The notes below the pieces were generated by a model that was not told the DNA's origin, searched no databases, and worked only from the letters and a program-made list of their open reading frames with translations. The position numbers and the translations under genes are program-made. Below, piece by piece: positions 40,393-49,353 of a stretch of 64,000 bases of DNA; position 1 is the stretch's first letter; each line of letters begins with the position of its first letter. Source of the DNA: RGIG1995 sp045587445 (GTDB lineage Bacteria > Bacillota > Clostridia > Oscillospirales > CAG-272); contig JAZNCH010000053.1 in assembly GCA_045587445.1 (NCBI GenBank), positions 35,307-99,306 of the forward strand. The letters are read 5' to 3'.

Positions 40393-41487
40393 ATGAAAAA
40401 TACCTTTGGAAATAATTTAACCATAACAGTGTTTGGTGAAAGTCACGGCAGTGCAATTGGAGCTGTTATTGACGGAATAGCTCCCGGAATTGAAGTTGAC
40501 AAGGACTATATAAGTAAGCTCTTGACACTGCGTAGACCCTCGGGTTCAATATCTACCGCAAGACAAGAGGCTGACGAATTTGTGATAGAAAGCGGTGTTT
40601 TTGAGGGAAAGACAACAGGAACGCCGATTTGCATATTGATTCCCAATAACGATACTCGTTCAAAGGATTATTCTGCGACACGTTGGTTGGCAAGACCGTC
40701 TCACGCCGATTATACAGCAAATTGCAAGTATCACGGTTTTGAGGATTACAGAGGCGGCGGCCATTTTAGCGGCAGAATTACTGCGGCGATAGTGGCAGCA
40801 GGGGCGATAGTTATGTCTGCCCTAAACAAAAAAGGGATAAAGATAGGTACGCATATAAAGAAGTGTGCGGGAATATCTGACGTTGATTTTTCCGATAATA
40901 TCAATTTTGAGATAGACAGCTTGTATGAAAAGGGCTTTGCTGTACTTGATGATTCTGTTGCAGAAAGAATGACCGATGCAATAACAGAAGCGAAGAAAAA
41001 CGGGAACAGCGTAGGCGGTATACTTGAAACTGTTATAACAGGACTTGATGCAGGTGTAGGAGAACCTATGTTTGATACACTTGAGGGTATGATTTCACAC
41101 GGCGTGTTTGCTATTCCCGGAATAAAGGGTGTTGAATTCGGTGCAGGTTTTGGTATAGCCGATATGACGGGAAAAGAAGCAAACGACAGTTTTTATACAA
41201 GAGACAGCAAAATATATACAAAGACGAATAATGCAGGTGGAATAAACGGCGGAATAACAAACGGTATGACTGTAATATTCAGATGTGCCGTAAGACCTAC
41301 CCCTACCTTGAGTATGGAACAAGATACGGTAGATATTAAAGAAATGCAAGACACCGTTCTTCTTTCAAAAGGAAGACACGACCCTTGTATAGTACACAGA
41401 GCAAGAATAGTTGTTGACTGTATTACCGCATTGACAGTTGCGGATATGCTCACAACAAGATACGGAACGGATTGGTTGGCGAAATAA
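40393..41487 (+). CDS. aroC: chorismate synthase
   Basis: AroC converts EPSP to chorismate using reduced FMN. The 364-residue protein has GESHGSAIGAVIDGIAPG, SRDYSA-like RSKDYSATRWLARPSHADY, RGGGHFSGRITA and GRHDPCIVHRA, all family signatures. It starts three bases after aroB stops. Confidence 0.97.
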   Translation: MKNTFGNNLTITVFGESHGSAIGAVIDGIAPGIEVDKDYISKLLTLRRPSGSISTARQEADEFVIESGVFEGKTTGTPICILIPNNDTRSKDYSATRWLARPSHADYTANCKYHGFEDYRGGGHFSGRITAAIVAAGAIVMSALNKKGIKIGTHIKKCAGISDVDFSDNINFEIDSLYEKGFAVLDDSVAERMTDAITEAKKNGNSVGGILETVITGLDAGVGEPMFDTLEGMISHGVFAIPGIKGVEFGAGFGIADMTGKEANDSFYTRDSKIYTKTNNAGGINGGITNGMTVIFRCAVRPTPTLSMEQDTVDIKEMQDTVLLSKGRHDPCIVHRARIVVDCITALTVADMLTTRYGTDWLAK

Positions 41488-41490
41488 AAA

Positions 41491-42729
41491 ATGATATACG
41501 GGTGTATAGCTGAAAAACTGGGGCACAGTTTTTCAAAGGATATTCATAACAGACTTTTTGATTACAGTTACGAATTGTGTGAGGTGCCGAAAGACGAGCT
41601 TGACGTTTTTATGCACAAGAAGGATTTTAAGGCGATAAACGTTACTATTCCTTATAAAGAAAGTGTAATACCTTATCTTGATTGGATTAGCGATACTGCG
41701 AAAATGATAGGTGCTGTAAATACGATAGTAAACGAAGACGGCTACTTAAAGGGATATAATACCGATTTTTCGGGATTATCGGCTCTTATAAATCGTAACG
41801 GAATTGAATTAAAGGGTAAAAAGGTTTTGATACTCGGAAGCGGCGGAACGTCAAAGACCGCCCTTGCAGTATCAAAAAGTATGGAATGTTCTTCGGCCTA
41901 CCGTGTTTCAAGAGACGGTAAAGAAGACTGTATTACTTATAGCGAAGCAAAGGAAAAGCACGGAGATACGGAAATTATAATCAATACTACTCCTGTTGGA
42001 ATGTATCCAAAAATAGGTTTTTCTCCCATAGATTTAGAGGATTACCCGAGGGTTATTGCAGTAGTTGATGCAGTTTATAACCCGCTTCGCTCCAAGCTTG
42101 TATATGACGCAAGAAAAAAAGGAATAAATGCCGTAGGCGGTTTGTATATGCTTGTGGCTCAGGCAGCAGTTGCGGCAGAAAAATTTATTGACACCAAGGT
42201 TCCTGTATCGGAAATAGACAGAGTTTACGGAGAACTCGTAAGACTTAAAGAGAATATAGTTTTGACAGGTATGCCCGGAAGCGGAAAATCGACTATAGGT
42301 AAGTTACTTGCCAAGGAACTTGGAAGAGTGTTTATTGATACTGATGAAGAGATAGTCAAAAAGGTTAATAAACCTATACCTCAGATATTTGCCGAAGAGG
42401 GCGAAGCAGCTTTCAGAAAACTTGAAACTGATGTGATAATAGAACTTTCGTCAGTACAAAGTGCAGTAATTGCCACAGGAGGCGGAGCTATATTGAATCC
42501 ATTAAACATTGAAATGTTAGGTGAAAATGGCAGAATATACTTTATTGACCGTAATATTGAAAATATTGTTGCTACATCTGACAGACCGTTGTCGAGCAAC
42601 AGAGCAGACCTTGAAAAGAGATATAGAGAAAGGTATCCTCTTTACACTTCAAGATGTAACAGACATATACGTGTATGTAATGACGCGGAGAAAAATATGC
42701 AAATGATTAAGAAGGATTTTTTGCGATGA
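41491..42729 (+). CDS. fused shikimate dehydrogenase and shikimate kinase (AroE-AroK)
   Basis: This 412-residue protein joins two consecutive-pathway enzymes. AroE spans residues 1 to about 250, with KLGHSFSKDIHN, NVTIPYKE, GAVNTIV, the NADP loop LILGSGGTSKTA and GLYMLVAQAA. AroK spans about 254-412, with Walker A GMPGSGKS (260-267), FIDTDEEIV, RKLE and ATGGGAI. The reading frame is continuous with no sign of frameshift, so it is a genuine fusion. It catalyses dehydroshikimate reduction and then shikimate phosphorylation. Confidence 0.93.
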   Translation: MIYGCIAEKLGHSFSKDIHNRLFDYSYELCEVPKDELDVFMHKKDFKAINVTIPYKESVIPYLDWISDTAKMIGAVNTIVNEDGYLKGYNTDFSGLSALINRNGIELKGKKVLILGSGGTSKTALAVSKSMECSSAYRVSRDGKEDCITYSEAKEKHGDTEIIINTTPVGMYPKIGFSPIDLEDYPRVIAVVDAVYNPLRSKLVYDARKKGINAVGGLYMLVAQAAVAAEKFIDTKVPVSEIDRVYGELVRLKENIVLTGMPGSGKSTIGKLLAKELGRVFIDTDEEIVKKVNKPIPQIFAEEGEAAFRKLETDVIIELSSVQSAVIATGGGAILNPLNIEMLGENGRIYFIDRNIENIVATSDRPLSSNRADLEKRYRERYPLYTSRCNRHIRVCNDAEKNMQMIKKDFLR

Positions 42730-44363
42730 AGATACTTGTAATTAACGGACCTAATATAAATATGCTCGGTATAAGAGAACCTAACCTTTACGGAAGCCAA
42801 AATTATGGGGCTTTATGTGAAATGATAAGTAACTATGCCAAAGAAAATAATATAGCGGTTGAGCTGTTTCAGTCTAACCACGAAGGCAGTATGGTAGATA
42901 AGATACAACAGGCATACGGTGTATTTGACGGTATTGTTATGAATCCGGCGGCTTATACACATACAAGTGTTGCATTGCTTGACGCACTAAAGGCTGTTAG
43001 TATTCCGACAGTTGAAGTGCATATATCCGACGTATCAAAGAGGGAAGATTTCAGACAAATAAGCTATGTGAGACAATACTGCGAAAAGACTATATCTGGT
43101 CATGGATTTGACGGATATATAGAAGCTATGGCATATTTAAACGAGAAATACGGTAAAAAAATGACTGTAAAAATTGAAAAATCAAAGGCAAAGGGAGTTG
43201 TTGAAGCCCCCCCGTCGAAAAGTGTTGCCCACAGAGCATTGATATGCGGTGCATTGGGCCAGGGCTCGGAGATACATAATTTAGCTTATTCAAAGGATAT
43301 TCAAGCAACTATTGATTGCTTGAATAATATGGGAGCATATGTAGAAAAAGACGGTGATACGGTAAAAATCGGAGGGCTTAACTCTGAAAACGTATTGGAA
43401 AACGTTGAAGTGTTCTGCAATGAAAGCGGTAGCACTTTAAGATTTTTGATACCGTTAGCGATGCTTTTCGGTAAGAAAATTTCGTTTAGCGGAAGCGAGA
43501 GACTTTTTGAAAGACCATTAGATGTTTATGAAGATATATGCCGAGAGCAAGGTATATTTTTTGAGAAGAATAGTAATAGCGTAACTGTATGCGGAAAGCT
43601 CAAAGCAGGGAAATATAACGTCCCCGGAGATATATCAAGCCAGTTTATAACAGGACTTTTGTTTGTGTTACCGCTTCTTGAAGAAGACAGTACTTTGGCT
43701 GTTACAGGCAAATTTGAAAGTGCCTCGTATATTGATTTGACACTTAGTGCGATGCGTTCTTTCGGTGTTGAAATATCAAGAAAAGATAACGTGTTTTATA
43801 TAAACGGTGGACAGAAATATAAGACACAGAATTATACTGTTGAGGGCGATTGTTCAAATGCGGCATTTCTTGAAGCGTTTAACGTTATAGGCGGAAACGT
43901 AGATGTTAAGGGAATAAATCCCGATACACTTCAAGGAGACGGAGTTTACAAAACTATGTTTAACTCTTTGAAAAAAAGGGGAAAGCAGTTTGATTTGTCC
44001 GATTGTCCCGACCTTGCTCCTGTAATGTTTGCTATGGCGGCATATACGGGTGGTGCCGAATTTACAGGTACTGCAAGACTAAAGATAAAAGAAAGCGACA
44101 GAGCGTCTGCAATGGCGGAAGAATTGGCAAAGTTCGGTATAGAAGTATCTGTTTTTGAAGATTCTGTAACTGTTCATAATGGTGTTTTAAAAGAGCCTAC
44201 GGAAGCTCTTAATGGACACAACGACCATAGAATAGTAATGGCTTTATCGCTGCTTTGCTCGGTTACGGGCGGTACACTTGAGGGTGCTGAAAGTATAGCG
44301 AAAAGCTATCCCGATTATTTTGAAAGAATAGAAGGTTTAGGCGTAAAGGTGAAAAGACAATGA
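42726..44363 (+). CDS. fused type II 3-dehydroquinate dehydratase and EPSP synthase (AroQ-AroA)
   Basis: The 545-residue protein begins with AroQ (residues 1 to about 143: NGPNINMLGIREPNLYGS, NPAAYTHTSVALLDAL, VEVHISDVSKREDFR) and continues in frame into AroA (about 146 to the end: APPSKSVAHRALI, FCNESGSTLRFLIPL, GDISSQFITGL, KIKESDRASAMAEEL, HNDHRIVMAL). Start overlaps the previous stop (ATGA). An internal ATG at 43161 lies at the junction but has only a weak ribosome-binding site. The two steps are not consecutive in the pathway. Confidence 0.93.
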   Translation: MKILVINGPNINMLGIREPNLYGSQNYGALCEMISNYAKENNIAVELFQSNHEGSMVDKIQQAYGVFDGIVMNPAAYTHTSVALLDALKAVSIPTVEVHISDVSKREDFRQISYVRQYCEKTISGHGFDGYIEAMAYLNEKYGKKMTVKIEKSKAKGVVEAPPSKSVAHRALICGALGQGSEIHNLAYSKDIQATIDCLNNMGAYVEKDGDTVKIGGLNSENVLENVEVFCNESGSTLRFLIPLAMLFGKKISFSGSERLFERPLDVYEDICREQGIFFEKNSNSVTVCGKLKAGKYNVPGDISSQFITGLLFVLPLLEEDSTLAVTGKFESASYIDLTLSAMRSFGVEISRKDNVFYINGGQKYKTQNYTVEGDCSNAAFLEAFNVIGGNVDVKGINPDTLQGDGVYKTMFNSLKKRGKQFDLSDCPDLAPVMFAMAAYTGGAEFTGTARLKIKESDRASAMAEELAKFGIEVSVFEDSVTVHNGVLKEPTEALNGHNDHRIVMALSLLCSVTGGTLEGAESIAKSYPDYFERIEGLGVKVKRQ

Positions 44364-45238
44364 GCAAATTAATGAAGATAGATAAGTCGAAGAAATTTTT
44401 GATTGTGGGACTTGGACTTCTCGGCGGTTGTTATGCAATGGCTTTGAAGAAAAAAGGATATTATGTAAGTGCGATAACAAAGAGTGAAGAAGATATAGAG
44501 TTTGCATATCAAAAGGGTATTATTGACAGAGGGAGTATATCCGTTGATAAAGAATTAATTGAAGAAGCAAATATAATTATCTTTGCTCTCTACCCTCATA
44601 CTTTTGTTGAATGGATAAAAGAATACGGCGATTTAATAAAAGTCGGAACAGTGATAACAGACGTAACCGGTGTAAAAAGCTGTCTTGTATACGAGATTCA
44701 GTCGATGCTGAAAGAGGGCGTTGAATTTATAGCGGCTCACCCAATGGCAGGCCGCGAGGTAAGCGGAGTACAAAACAGCGATGACAGTATTTTCAAGGAA
44801 GCGAACTATATTGTTGTTCCTACAGAAAAAAATACATTTAGTGCAATAGAGCTTTGCAAAGAGCTTGGAGAAATTTTAGGATTTGCACGTGTGTCGGTAT
44901 TGAACCCCGAAAAACATGATGAGATGATTGCATTTTTGTCTCAGTTAACCCACTGTATAGCAGTATCTCTTATGTGTGCAAACGATAACCCCGGGCTTGT
45001 TCTTTACACGGGAGACTCGTTTAGAGATTTAACGAGAATTGCTAAGATAAACGATGAAATGTGGAGTGAGCTTTTTCTTTTGAACAGAGAAGCATTACTT
45101 ACAGAAATGGAAAAATACAGAAAGACTTTTGATAAGTTATACGACTGTATAAAAAATAATGACAGAGAAGAAATGCGCAGTATGATGCGTATTTCGACTG
45201 AGCGCAGAGGCGAGTTCAACAAGAAAGAGGGCAAATGA
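44360..45238 (+). CDS. tyrA: prephenate dehydrogenase
   Basis: TyrA oxidises prephenate (or arogenate) on the way to tyrosine. The 292-residue protein has the NAD-binding LIVGLGLLGGCYAMALKKKG motif near the start, TDVTGVKS, AAHPMAGREVSGVQNS with the catalytic histidine, and QLTHCIAVSLM. No ACT domain is present. Start overlaps the previous stop by four bases. Confidence 0.92.
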   Translation: MSKLMKIDKSKKFLIVGLGLLGGCYAMALKKKGYYVSAITKSEEDIEFAYQKGIIDRGSISVDKELIEEANIIIFALYPHTFVEWIKEYGDLIKVGTVITDVTGVKSCLVYEIQSMLKEGVEFIAAHPMAGREVSGVQNSDDSIFKEANYIVVPTEKNTFSAIELCKELGEILGFARVSVLNPEKHDEMIAFLSQLTHCIAVSLMCANDNPGLVLYTGDSFRDLTRIAKINDEMWSELFLLNREALLTEMEKYRKTFDKLYDCIKNNDREEMRSMMRISTERRGEFNKKEGK

Positions 45239-45242
45239 ATAA

Positions 45243-46271
45243 ATGAATATGCATTTTTACAGAAAGCTTCCAATACCGCAGGTTGTAAAAGAAGAATACC
45301 CGGTTTCAGCAGAAATGGAACAAATAAAAAATAAAAGAGATAATGAAATAAAGGCGGTATTTGAAGGAAAATCTAACAAATTTTTGCTTATAATAGGACC
45401 TTGCTCGGCAGATAACCGCGAAGCTGTTTTTGATTACATTTCGCGTCTCCGCAAGGTAGAAGATGAGGTTAAAGATAAGATTATTATTATTCCTCGTATT
45501 TACACAAACAAACCAAGAACCACAGGTGCGGGATATAAAGGGATGCTTCACCAGCCGAATCCTGATGAAAAGCCTGATATGCTTAAGGGAATCGTTGCAA
45601 TAAGAGAGATGCATTTGAATGCTCTGAAAGACTATGGATTTACTTGTGCTGATGAAATGCTTTATCCTGAGAACCACCGTTATCTTTCCGACTTGCTTTC
45701 CTACGTTGCCGTAGGTGCAAGATCTACCGAGGATCAGCAACACAGATTAACGGCAAGCGGACTTGATATTCCGACAGGTATGAAGAACCCCACAAGCGGA
45801 GACCTTTCAATAATGATGAACTCAATAAAAGCGGCACAGAGCAGCCATACGTTTATTTACAGAGGTTGGGAAGTTAAGAGCGACGGCAATCCGTTAACTC
45901 ATGCTATATTGCGCGGTTATACTGATTTTGCAGGTAAAAATATATCAAATTATCACTATGAAAACTTGCTTGAAGTATGCGAAATGTACGGAAAATCGGG
46001 ACATACAAACCCTGCCGCTATTATTGATACAAACCACGCAAACTCCTCTAAAAAATACCTTGAGCAGATAAGAATATCAAAAGAAGTTGTTGAAAACCGT
46101 AAGCAGAACGCTGACATAAAGAGTCTTGTAAAGGGACTGATGATTGAAAGCTATATTGAAGACGGCGCGCAATGCGTGGGAGAACACGTTTACGGTAAGT
46201 CTATTACAGACCCATGTCTCGGTTGGGAAAAAACGGAAAAGCTTATACTTGAACTTGCTGATATGCTTTAA
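45243..46271 (+). CDS. 3-deoxy-7-phosphoheptulonate (DAHP) synthase, type I AroFGH-like
   Basis: DAHP synthase condenses phosphoenolpyruvate and erythrose 4-phosphate, the first committed step of the shikimate pathway. The 342-residue protein has IIGPCSADNREAVFDY, RIYTNKPRTTGAGYKGM, VGARSTEDQQHR, GMKNPTSGD and IDTNHANSSKK, typical of the enterobacterial AroF/G/H branch. It is the last gene of the operon, five bases after tyrA. The N-terminal extension suggests feedback control but the effector cannot be read. Confidence 0.94.
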   Translation: MNMHFYRKLPIPQVVKEEYPVSAEMEQIKNKRDNEIKAVFEGKSNKFLLIIGPCSADNREAVFDYISRLRKVEDEVKDKIIIIPRIYTNKPRTTGAGYKGMLHQPNPDEKPDMLKGIVAIREMHLNALKDYGFTCADEMLYPENHRYLSDLLSYVAVGARSTEDQQHRLTASGLDIPTGMKNPTSGDLSIMMNSIKAAQSSHTFIYRGWEVKSDGNPLTHAILRGYTDFAGKNISNYHYENLLEVCEMYGKSGHTNPAAIIDTNHANSSKKYLEQIRISKEVVENRKQNADIKSLVKGLMIESYIEDGAQCVGEHVYGKSITDPCLGWEKTEKLILELADML

Positions 46272-46276
46272 AAAAT

Positions 46277-46316
46277 ACAGGCACTCTATACAGTTTTGAG
46301 TGTCTGTTATTTTTTT
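46277..46316 (+). terminator. terminator of the aromatic operon
   Basis: ACAGGCACTC (46277-46286) pairs with GAGTGTCTGT (46298-46307), followed by T-rich sequence. Confidence 0.88.
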
Positions 46317-46333
46317 ACAAAAGTTTATATATG

Positions 46334-46362
46334 TTGACAAAAAACAAAAACAATATTATAAT
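46334..46362 (+). promoter_or_regulatory. consensus promoter of the CvpA-like gene
   Basis: TTGACA (46334-46339), 17 bases, TATAAT (46357-46362). Confidence 0.87.
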
Positions 46363-46400
46363 GTTATTAATAAAAATTTAATATTTTTCGAGGTGTTTTT

Positions 46401-48080
46401 ATGAACCCTAATTTGATAATTTTTGTGCTGTGGATTCCTTTTATATTTCTTCTTTCAATATATGGTACAATTTACTGTATAAGAGGCTATAAGAAAGGAT
46501 TATACCGTTCTTTGATTTCGGTTGGTGCGACAGTTGTTTCCGGAATAATAAGTGCAATTCTTGCTAAGTTTTTTGCATCGGGAATTGCAGACAGTGCATA
46601 TAATACTATTTTAGCAGAGAGTATTGGCGACTCAAATCCTTTGTTTGCCGATTTTATCAAGCTTTTTGCAAAAGGTATATTACAGGGGTTTATTGCCTTG
46701 TTTTTGTTCTCATCTATCCTCTTTATGCTGACGATTATTTTCAAGGTTATTGCAGCTGCGATTGTTAAAGATAGATTTGAACCGGAAAATAAGGGGATGC
46801 GTTGGGCAGGTCTTGGTGTTCGTTTTGTTGAGGCTATAGTATTTACTTTGCTTTTGTTGCTCCCCATTTATGGTACATTGGCTACCTACATGCCTATAGC
46901 CGAAGAAATAATTGATATGAGTATGACTTCCGATGGCGAAAGTGAAGATATGGTAGTTTCGGATATTATCGAAAAAATAGGAGACCATCCATTGCTGAAG
47001 GCGGCTAAGACAAAACCTATGGAAGTCATTTACAACGGACTTGCAGACTCTAAGGTGGAGAATTCTAATCTTAATATTCCTAAGATGCTTTCGTCTTTAA
47101 GCGGTATATTGGAACAGTTGAAGGGAATAGAGAATCTTCCTGAAGAAGAGCAAAAGGCTGCTATTCAATCACTTATAAAATATATCGACGAAAACCTTGT
47201 CGGTCGGGAATGGTTTTATGATGTTTATTCGCTTGCGAAAAATGAGTTTGTTAAGATGTATAACAGCTCAATGAGCGACTTGTTAGGAGAAGAAAAAGTC
47301 TTTGCAGATGAATTTATAGCGTCACTTGAATTATCCGAAAAGGATTTTCAGAGCTGTGCAAAAGAATCGCTTGAATTTGCCGAATACATAATAGAAAACG
47401 ACCTTCTCATAAAAATGGAGCAAGAAGATCTCTCAGTGTTATACACCGATGAATGTCTGTATCGTTTTGGTGAATGGTTGAACTGCAATGAGTCTATGCT
47501 TTCATTTAAAAAGATGATGATTATGTCATCCTTGAATGTATTTACCGGAAGTGCCGAAAATTCATTTAAGCTTCTTTCGAGGGTTGATATAAAAATTCAC
47601 ACAGATAAGGAAGAACAGAAACAAGAGGCGGGGGCAACACTTGTTTTATTGAAAGGTGTACAGAAGCTTGTCGTTGCCGAGGGATTGGTAAGGCACCCCG
47701 ATTTTGGTTATGATATTGTAAAAGAATATATCACCCCATACGATTTTGCAAGTTTGTTGTATCATTCAGACGTTGAAGACACGTCTAATCCTGTCGTTGT
47801 ATTTTTGAATGAAAATCCGACCATTGTTTCGAGTCTTATGGAAGTGCTTAAACAGTATGCAACAATGCCGTTGACCGATGCATACTACGTTAATTATGCG
47901 AACAACTATATAAGAGAACAAACACAAGACCTTGAGCTTGGTGGCGGTTATATGGGCGGAGACGTTGCTTTACAAGATTTTTCGTTCAGTATGGTTGACG
48001 GAAACGGAAACGTATATTACAACGGTGAAATGTTTTCCGGAGGAAACGGAGGCATCTTCTCGGCTGTAATGGGAAATTAA
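46401..48080 (+). CDS. large CvpA-like membrane protein
   Basis: The 559-residue protein has four hydrophobic segments in its first 170 residues (about 8-27, 36-58, 88-117, 140-160) with the CvpA-like pattern RGYKKGLYRSLISVGATVVSG. About 390 mainly helical, hydrophilic residues follow, with a Gly-rich C-terminus (LGGGYMGG, GGNGGIFSAVMGN). CvpA proteins are about 160-200 residues and lack this domain. I do not recognise the C-terminal part. It is transcribed alone between two terminators. Start ATG follows CGAGGTG. Confidence 0.65.
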   Translation: MNPNLIIFVLWIPFIFLLSIYGTIYCIRGYKKGLYRSLISVGATVVSGIISAILAKFFASGIADSAYNTILAESIGDSNPLFADFIKLFAKGILQGFIALFLFSSILFMLTIIFKVIAAAIVKDRFEPENKGMRWAGLGVRFVEAIVFTLLLLLPIYGTLATYMPIAEEIIDMSMTSDGESEDMVVSDIIEKIGDHPLLKAAKTKPMEVIYNGLADSKVENSNLNIPKMLSSLSGILEQLKGIENLPEEEQKAAIQSLIKYIDENLVGREWFYDVYSLAKNEFVKMYNSSMSDLLGEEKVFADEFIASLELSEKDFQSCAKESLEFAEYIIENDLLIKMEQEDLSVLYTDECLYRFGEWLNCNESMLSFKKMMIMSSLNVFTGSAENSFKLLSRVDIKIHTDKEEQKQEAGATLVLLKGVQKLVVAEGLVRHPDFGYDIVKEYITPYDFASLLYHSDVEDTSNPVVVFLNENPTIVSSLMEVLKQYATMPLTDAYYVNYANNYIREQTQDLELGGGYMGGDVALQDFSFSMVDGNGNVYYNGEMFSGGNGGIFSAVMGN

Positions 48081-48094
48081 TTAAATAAAAATAT

Positions 48095-48135
48095 AGAGTG
48101 TACATAGGTTAATCAACCTGTGTACACTCTGTTTT
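48095..48135. terminator. bidirectional terminator
   Basis: AGAGTGTACATAGGTT (48095-48110) pairs with AACCTGTGTACACTCT (48115-48130), followed by GTTTTT, between convergent genes. Confidence 0.88.
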
Positions 48136-48590
48136 TATCTAAATATTGCGTGTATAATTTTTGATAGAAGGGAACGAGATTTTGAAAGTATTTTTCTCAA
48201 ATAGTACGTACGTCTATTTAATTGAATATATATTTTATACAACTTGTTCTTATTGCAGTCGATATATTTATCGTCTCTGTAAAAACCTTCGAGAATACCG
48301 ATTATATTCTCTTTTTTAATATCATACTCATTGAAAAAATTATTGTCTCCGCGAATAACATACCCGTTTTTTAAAACTTTTATTACCCTGTGAAGAACAT
48401 ATTTTCCGTATTTGTTTTTATATAACAAAACATCGTTTTCTTTTGGGGGATTTTTTAGCTTTTTTACGATTATTGTATCACGGTTTTGGCGTATAAGCGG
48501 CATCATACTGAATCCTTTTGTAAGCTGTGCAAATACGCCGTCTCTTTCAATGAGTGTTTCGTAATCGGTAACTTCGTTTTGTGTGTTCAT
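48135..48590 (-). CDS. S24/S26-family peptidase (Ser-His type)
   Basis: The 151-residue protein has the serine motif KGFSMMPLI (Ser28), and YVLHRVIKV (His67) where lysine would be expected in bacterial signal peptidases, then RGDNNF. It lacks the N-terminal membrane anchor of signal peptidase I. It overlaps or abuts a PqqD-like gene, a pairing seen in peptide-modification loci where a peptidase removes a leader. No precursor gene is apparent. ATG 48590 is chosen; the TTG at 48605 is an alternative and neither has a strong ribosome-binding site. Confidence 0.72.
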   Translation of the reverse strand: MNTQNEVTDYETLIERDGVFAQLTKGFSMMPLIRQNRDTIIVKKLKNPPKENDVLLYKNKYGKYVLHRVIKVLKNGYVIRGDNNFFNEYDIKKENIIGILEGFYRDDKYIDCNKNKLYKIYIQLNRRTYYLRKILSKSRSLLSKIIHAIFR

Positions 48591-48597
48591 ATAGGAA

Positions 48598-48864
48598 TTA
48601 TTCAATAATGAGGTCGTTTGCTCTCAAGGTTTCAAGATAAGCTTCGATTGAGCTTTTTGCTTCCTCGGCTGATACTTCGTAGTTTTCCGTTATTTTGTTA
48701 ACAATTTCATCTGTCGTAATATCATTTTCAAGAAGCTTAAAAATGAATTCTCCGACAGAATTCAATTTAATCATACCGTTAAATTTGTTGTTTTCATTTC
48801 CGACTGCAAGCGCAACTGCCTGCCCCGCAACGTTTCTGACAATAAAGTTGTATTTGAGTTTCAT
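48598..48864 (-). CDS. PqqD-like protein (peptide recognition element)
   Basis: The 88-residue protein fits the PqqD family: an N-terminal beta region (FIVRNVAGQAVALAVG), then LNSVGEFIFKLLENDITTDEIVNKI and a C-terminal helical segment (SSIEAYLETLRANDLI). PqqD domains bind leader peptides of ribosomally made, modified peptides. Its partner here is the Ser-His peptidase directly downstream. No radical SAM enzyme or transporter is nearby. AGAAGGT precedes ATG 48864. Confidence 0.78.
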   Translation of the reverse strand: MKLKYNFIVRNVAGQAVALAVGNENNKFNGMIKLNSVGEFIFKLLENDITTDEIVNKITENYEVSAEEAKSSIEAYLETLRANDLIIE

Positions 48865-48897
48865 AATTCGATACCTTCTTTTAAAATTAATTTACAA

Positions 48898-49335
48898 TTA
48901 TTGATTCTTGTATACAGAATCATAGTTCTCTTTCTCTGCCTTCTTTTTGTTGGAATTACCTTTTATAACAAATAAAATCGTTGCTGCGATTACGTAAACA
49001 ACTGAAAATGCAATTGTAAAAGTAAAAGCAAATGCTTGTTTTTCGGATGCACCTGAAATACCGAAGAGTATAACGTACATACCTACTATCGAAGCAATAA
49101 AATTGAGAATAACTCGAAGAATTATATTTAGTTTTTTTGGTTTTAAAAGAAGTGAAGAAAGGGACAACCAAAGAGAAAGTAATGCTAACAGCATTAATGC
49201 TGAAATGTTAAGATAATTACCTGCATTTGCTCCTGCGGCAAAAGCAATAAACGAGCATCCCAAAACGCATAGTGTGAAGATCACACATGCGTTCTGGAAA
49301 ATACCGTAAATAAACTTCCAAAAATTTGTTTTCAT
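48898..49335 (-). CDS. four-span membrane protein of unknown function
   Basis: The 145-residue protein has four hydrophobic segments (about residues 12-33, 40-60, 72-92, 98-125) and a charged C-terminus (KKKAEKENYD). It resembles small DUF3021-like membrane proteins in layout, but I cannot assign a family. ATG 49335 lies 11 bases after AGAGGTGG; the GTG at 49350 overlaps that site. It is three to eighteen bases after the epimerase-like gene and so is probably co-transcribed. Confidence 0.6.
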   Translation of the reverse strand: MKTNFWKFIYGIFQNACVIFTLCVLGCSFIAFAAGANAGNYLNISALMLLALLSLWLSLSSLLLKPKKLNIILRVILNFIASIVGMYVILFGISGASEKQAFAFTFTIAFSVVYVIAATILFVIKGNSNKKKAEKENYDSVYKNQ

Positions 49336-49353
49336 TTTGAGAAAATCCACCTC

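Noticed and set aside
42726..44363. AroQ-AroA considered as two genes or a frameshift artefact
   Set aside because: The frame is continuous through the junction with no stop, and the internal ATG has only a weak ribosome-binding site.
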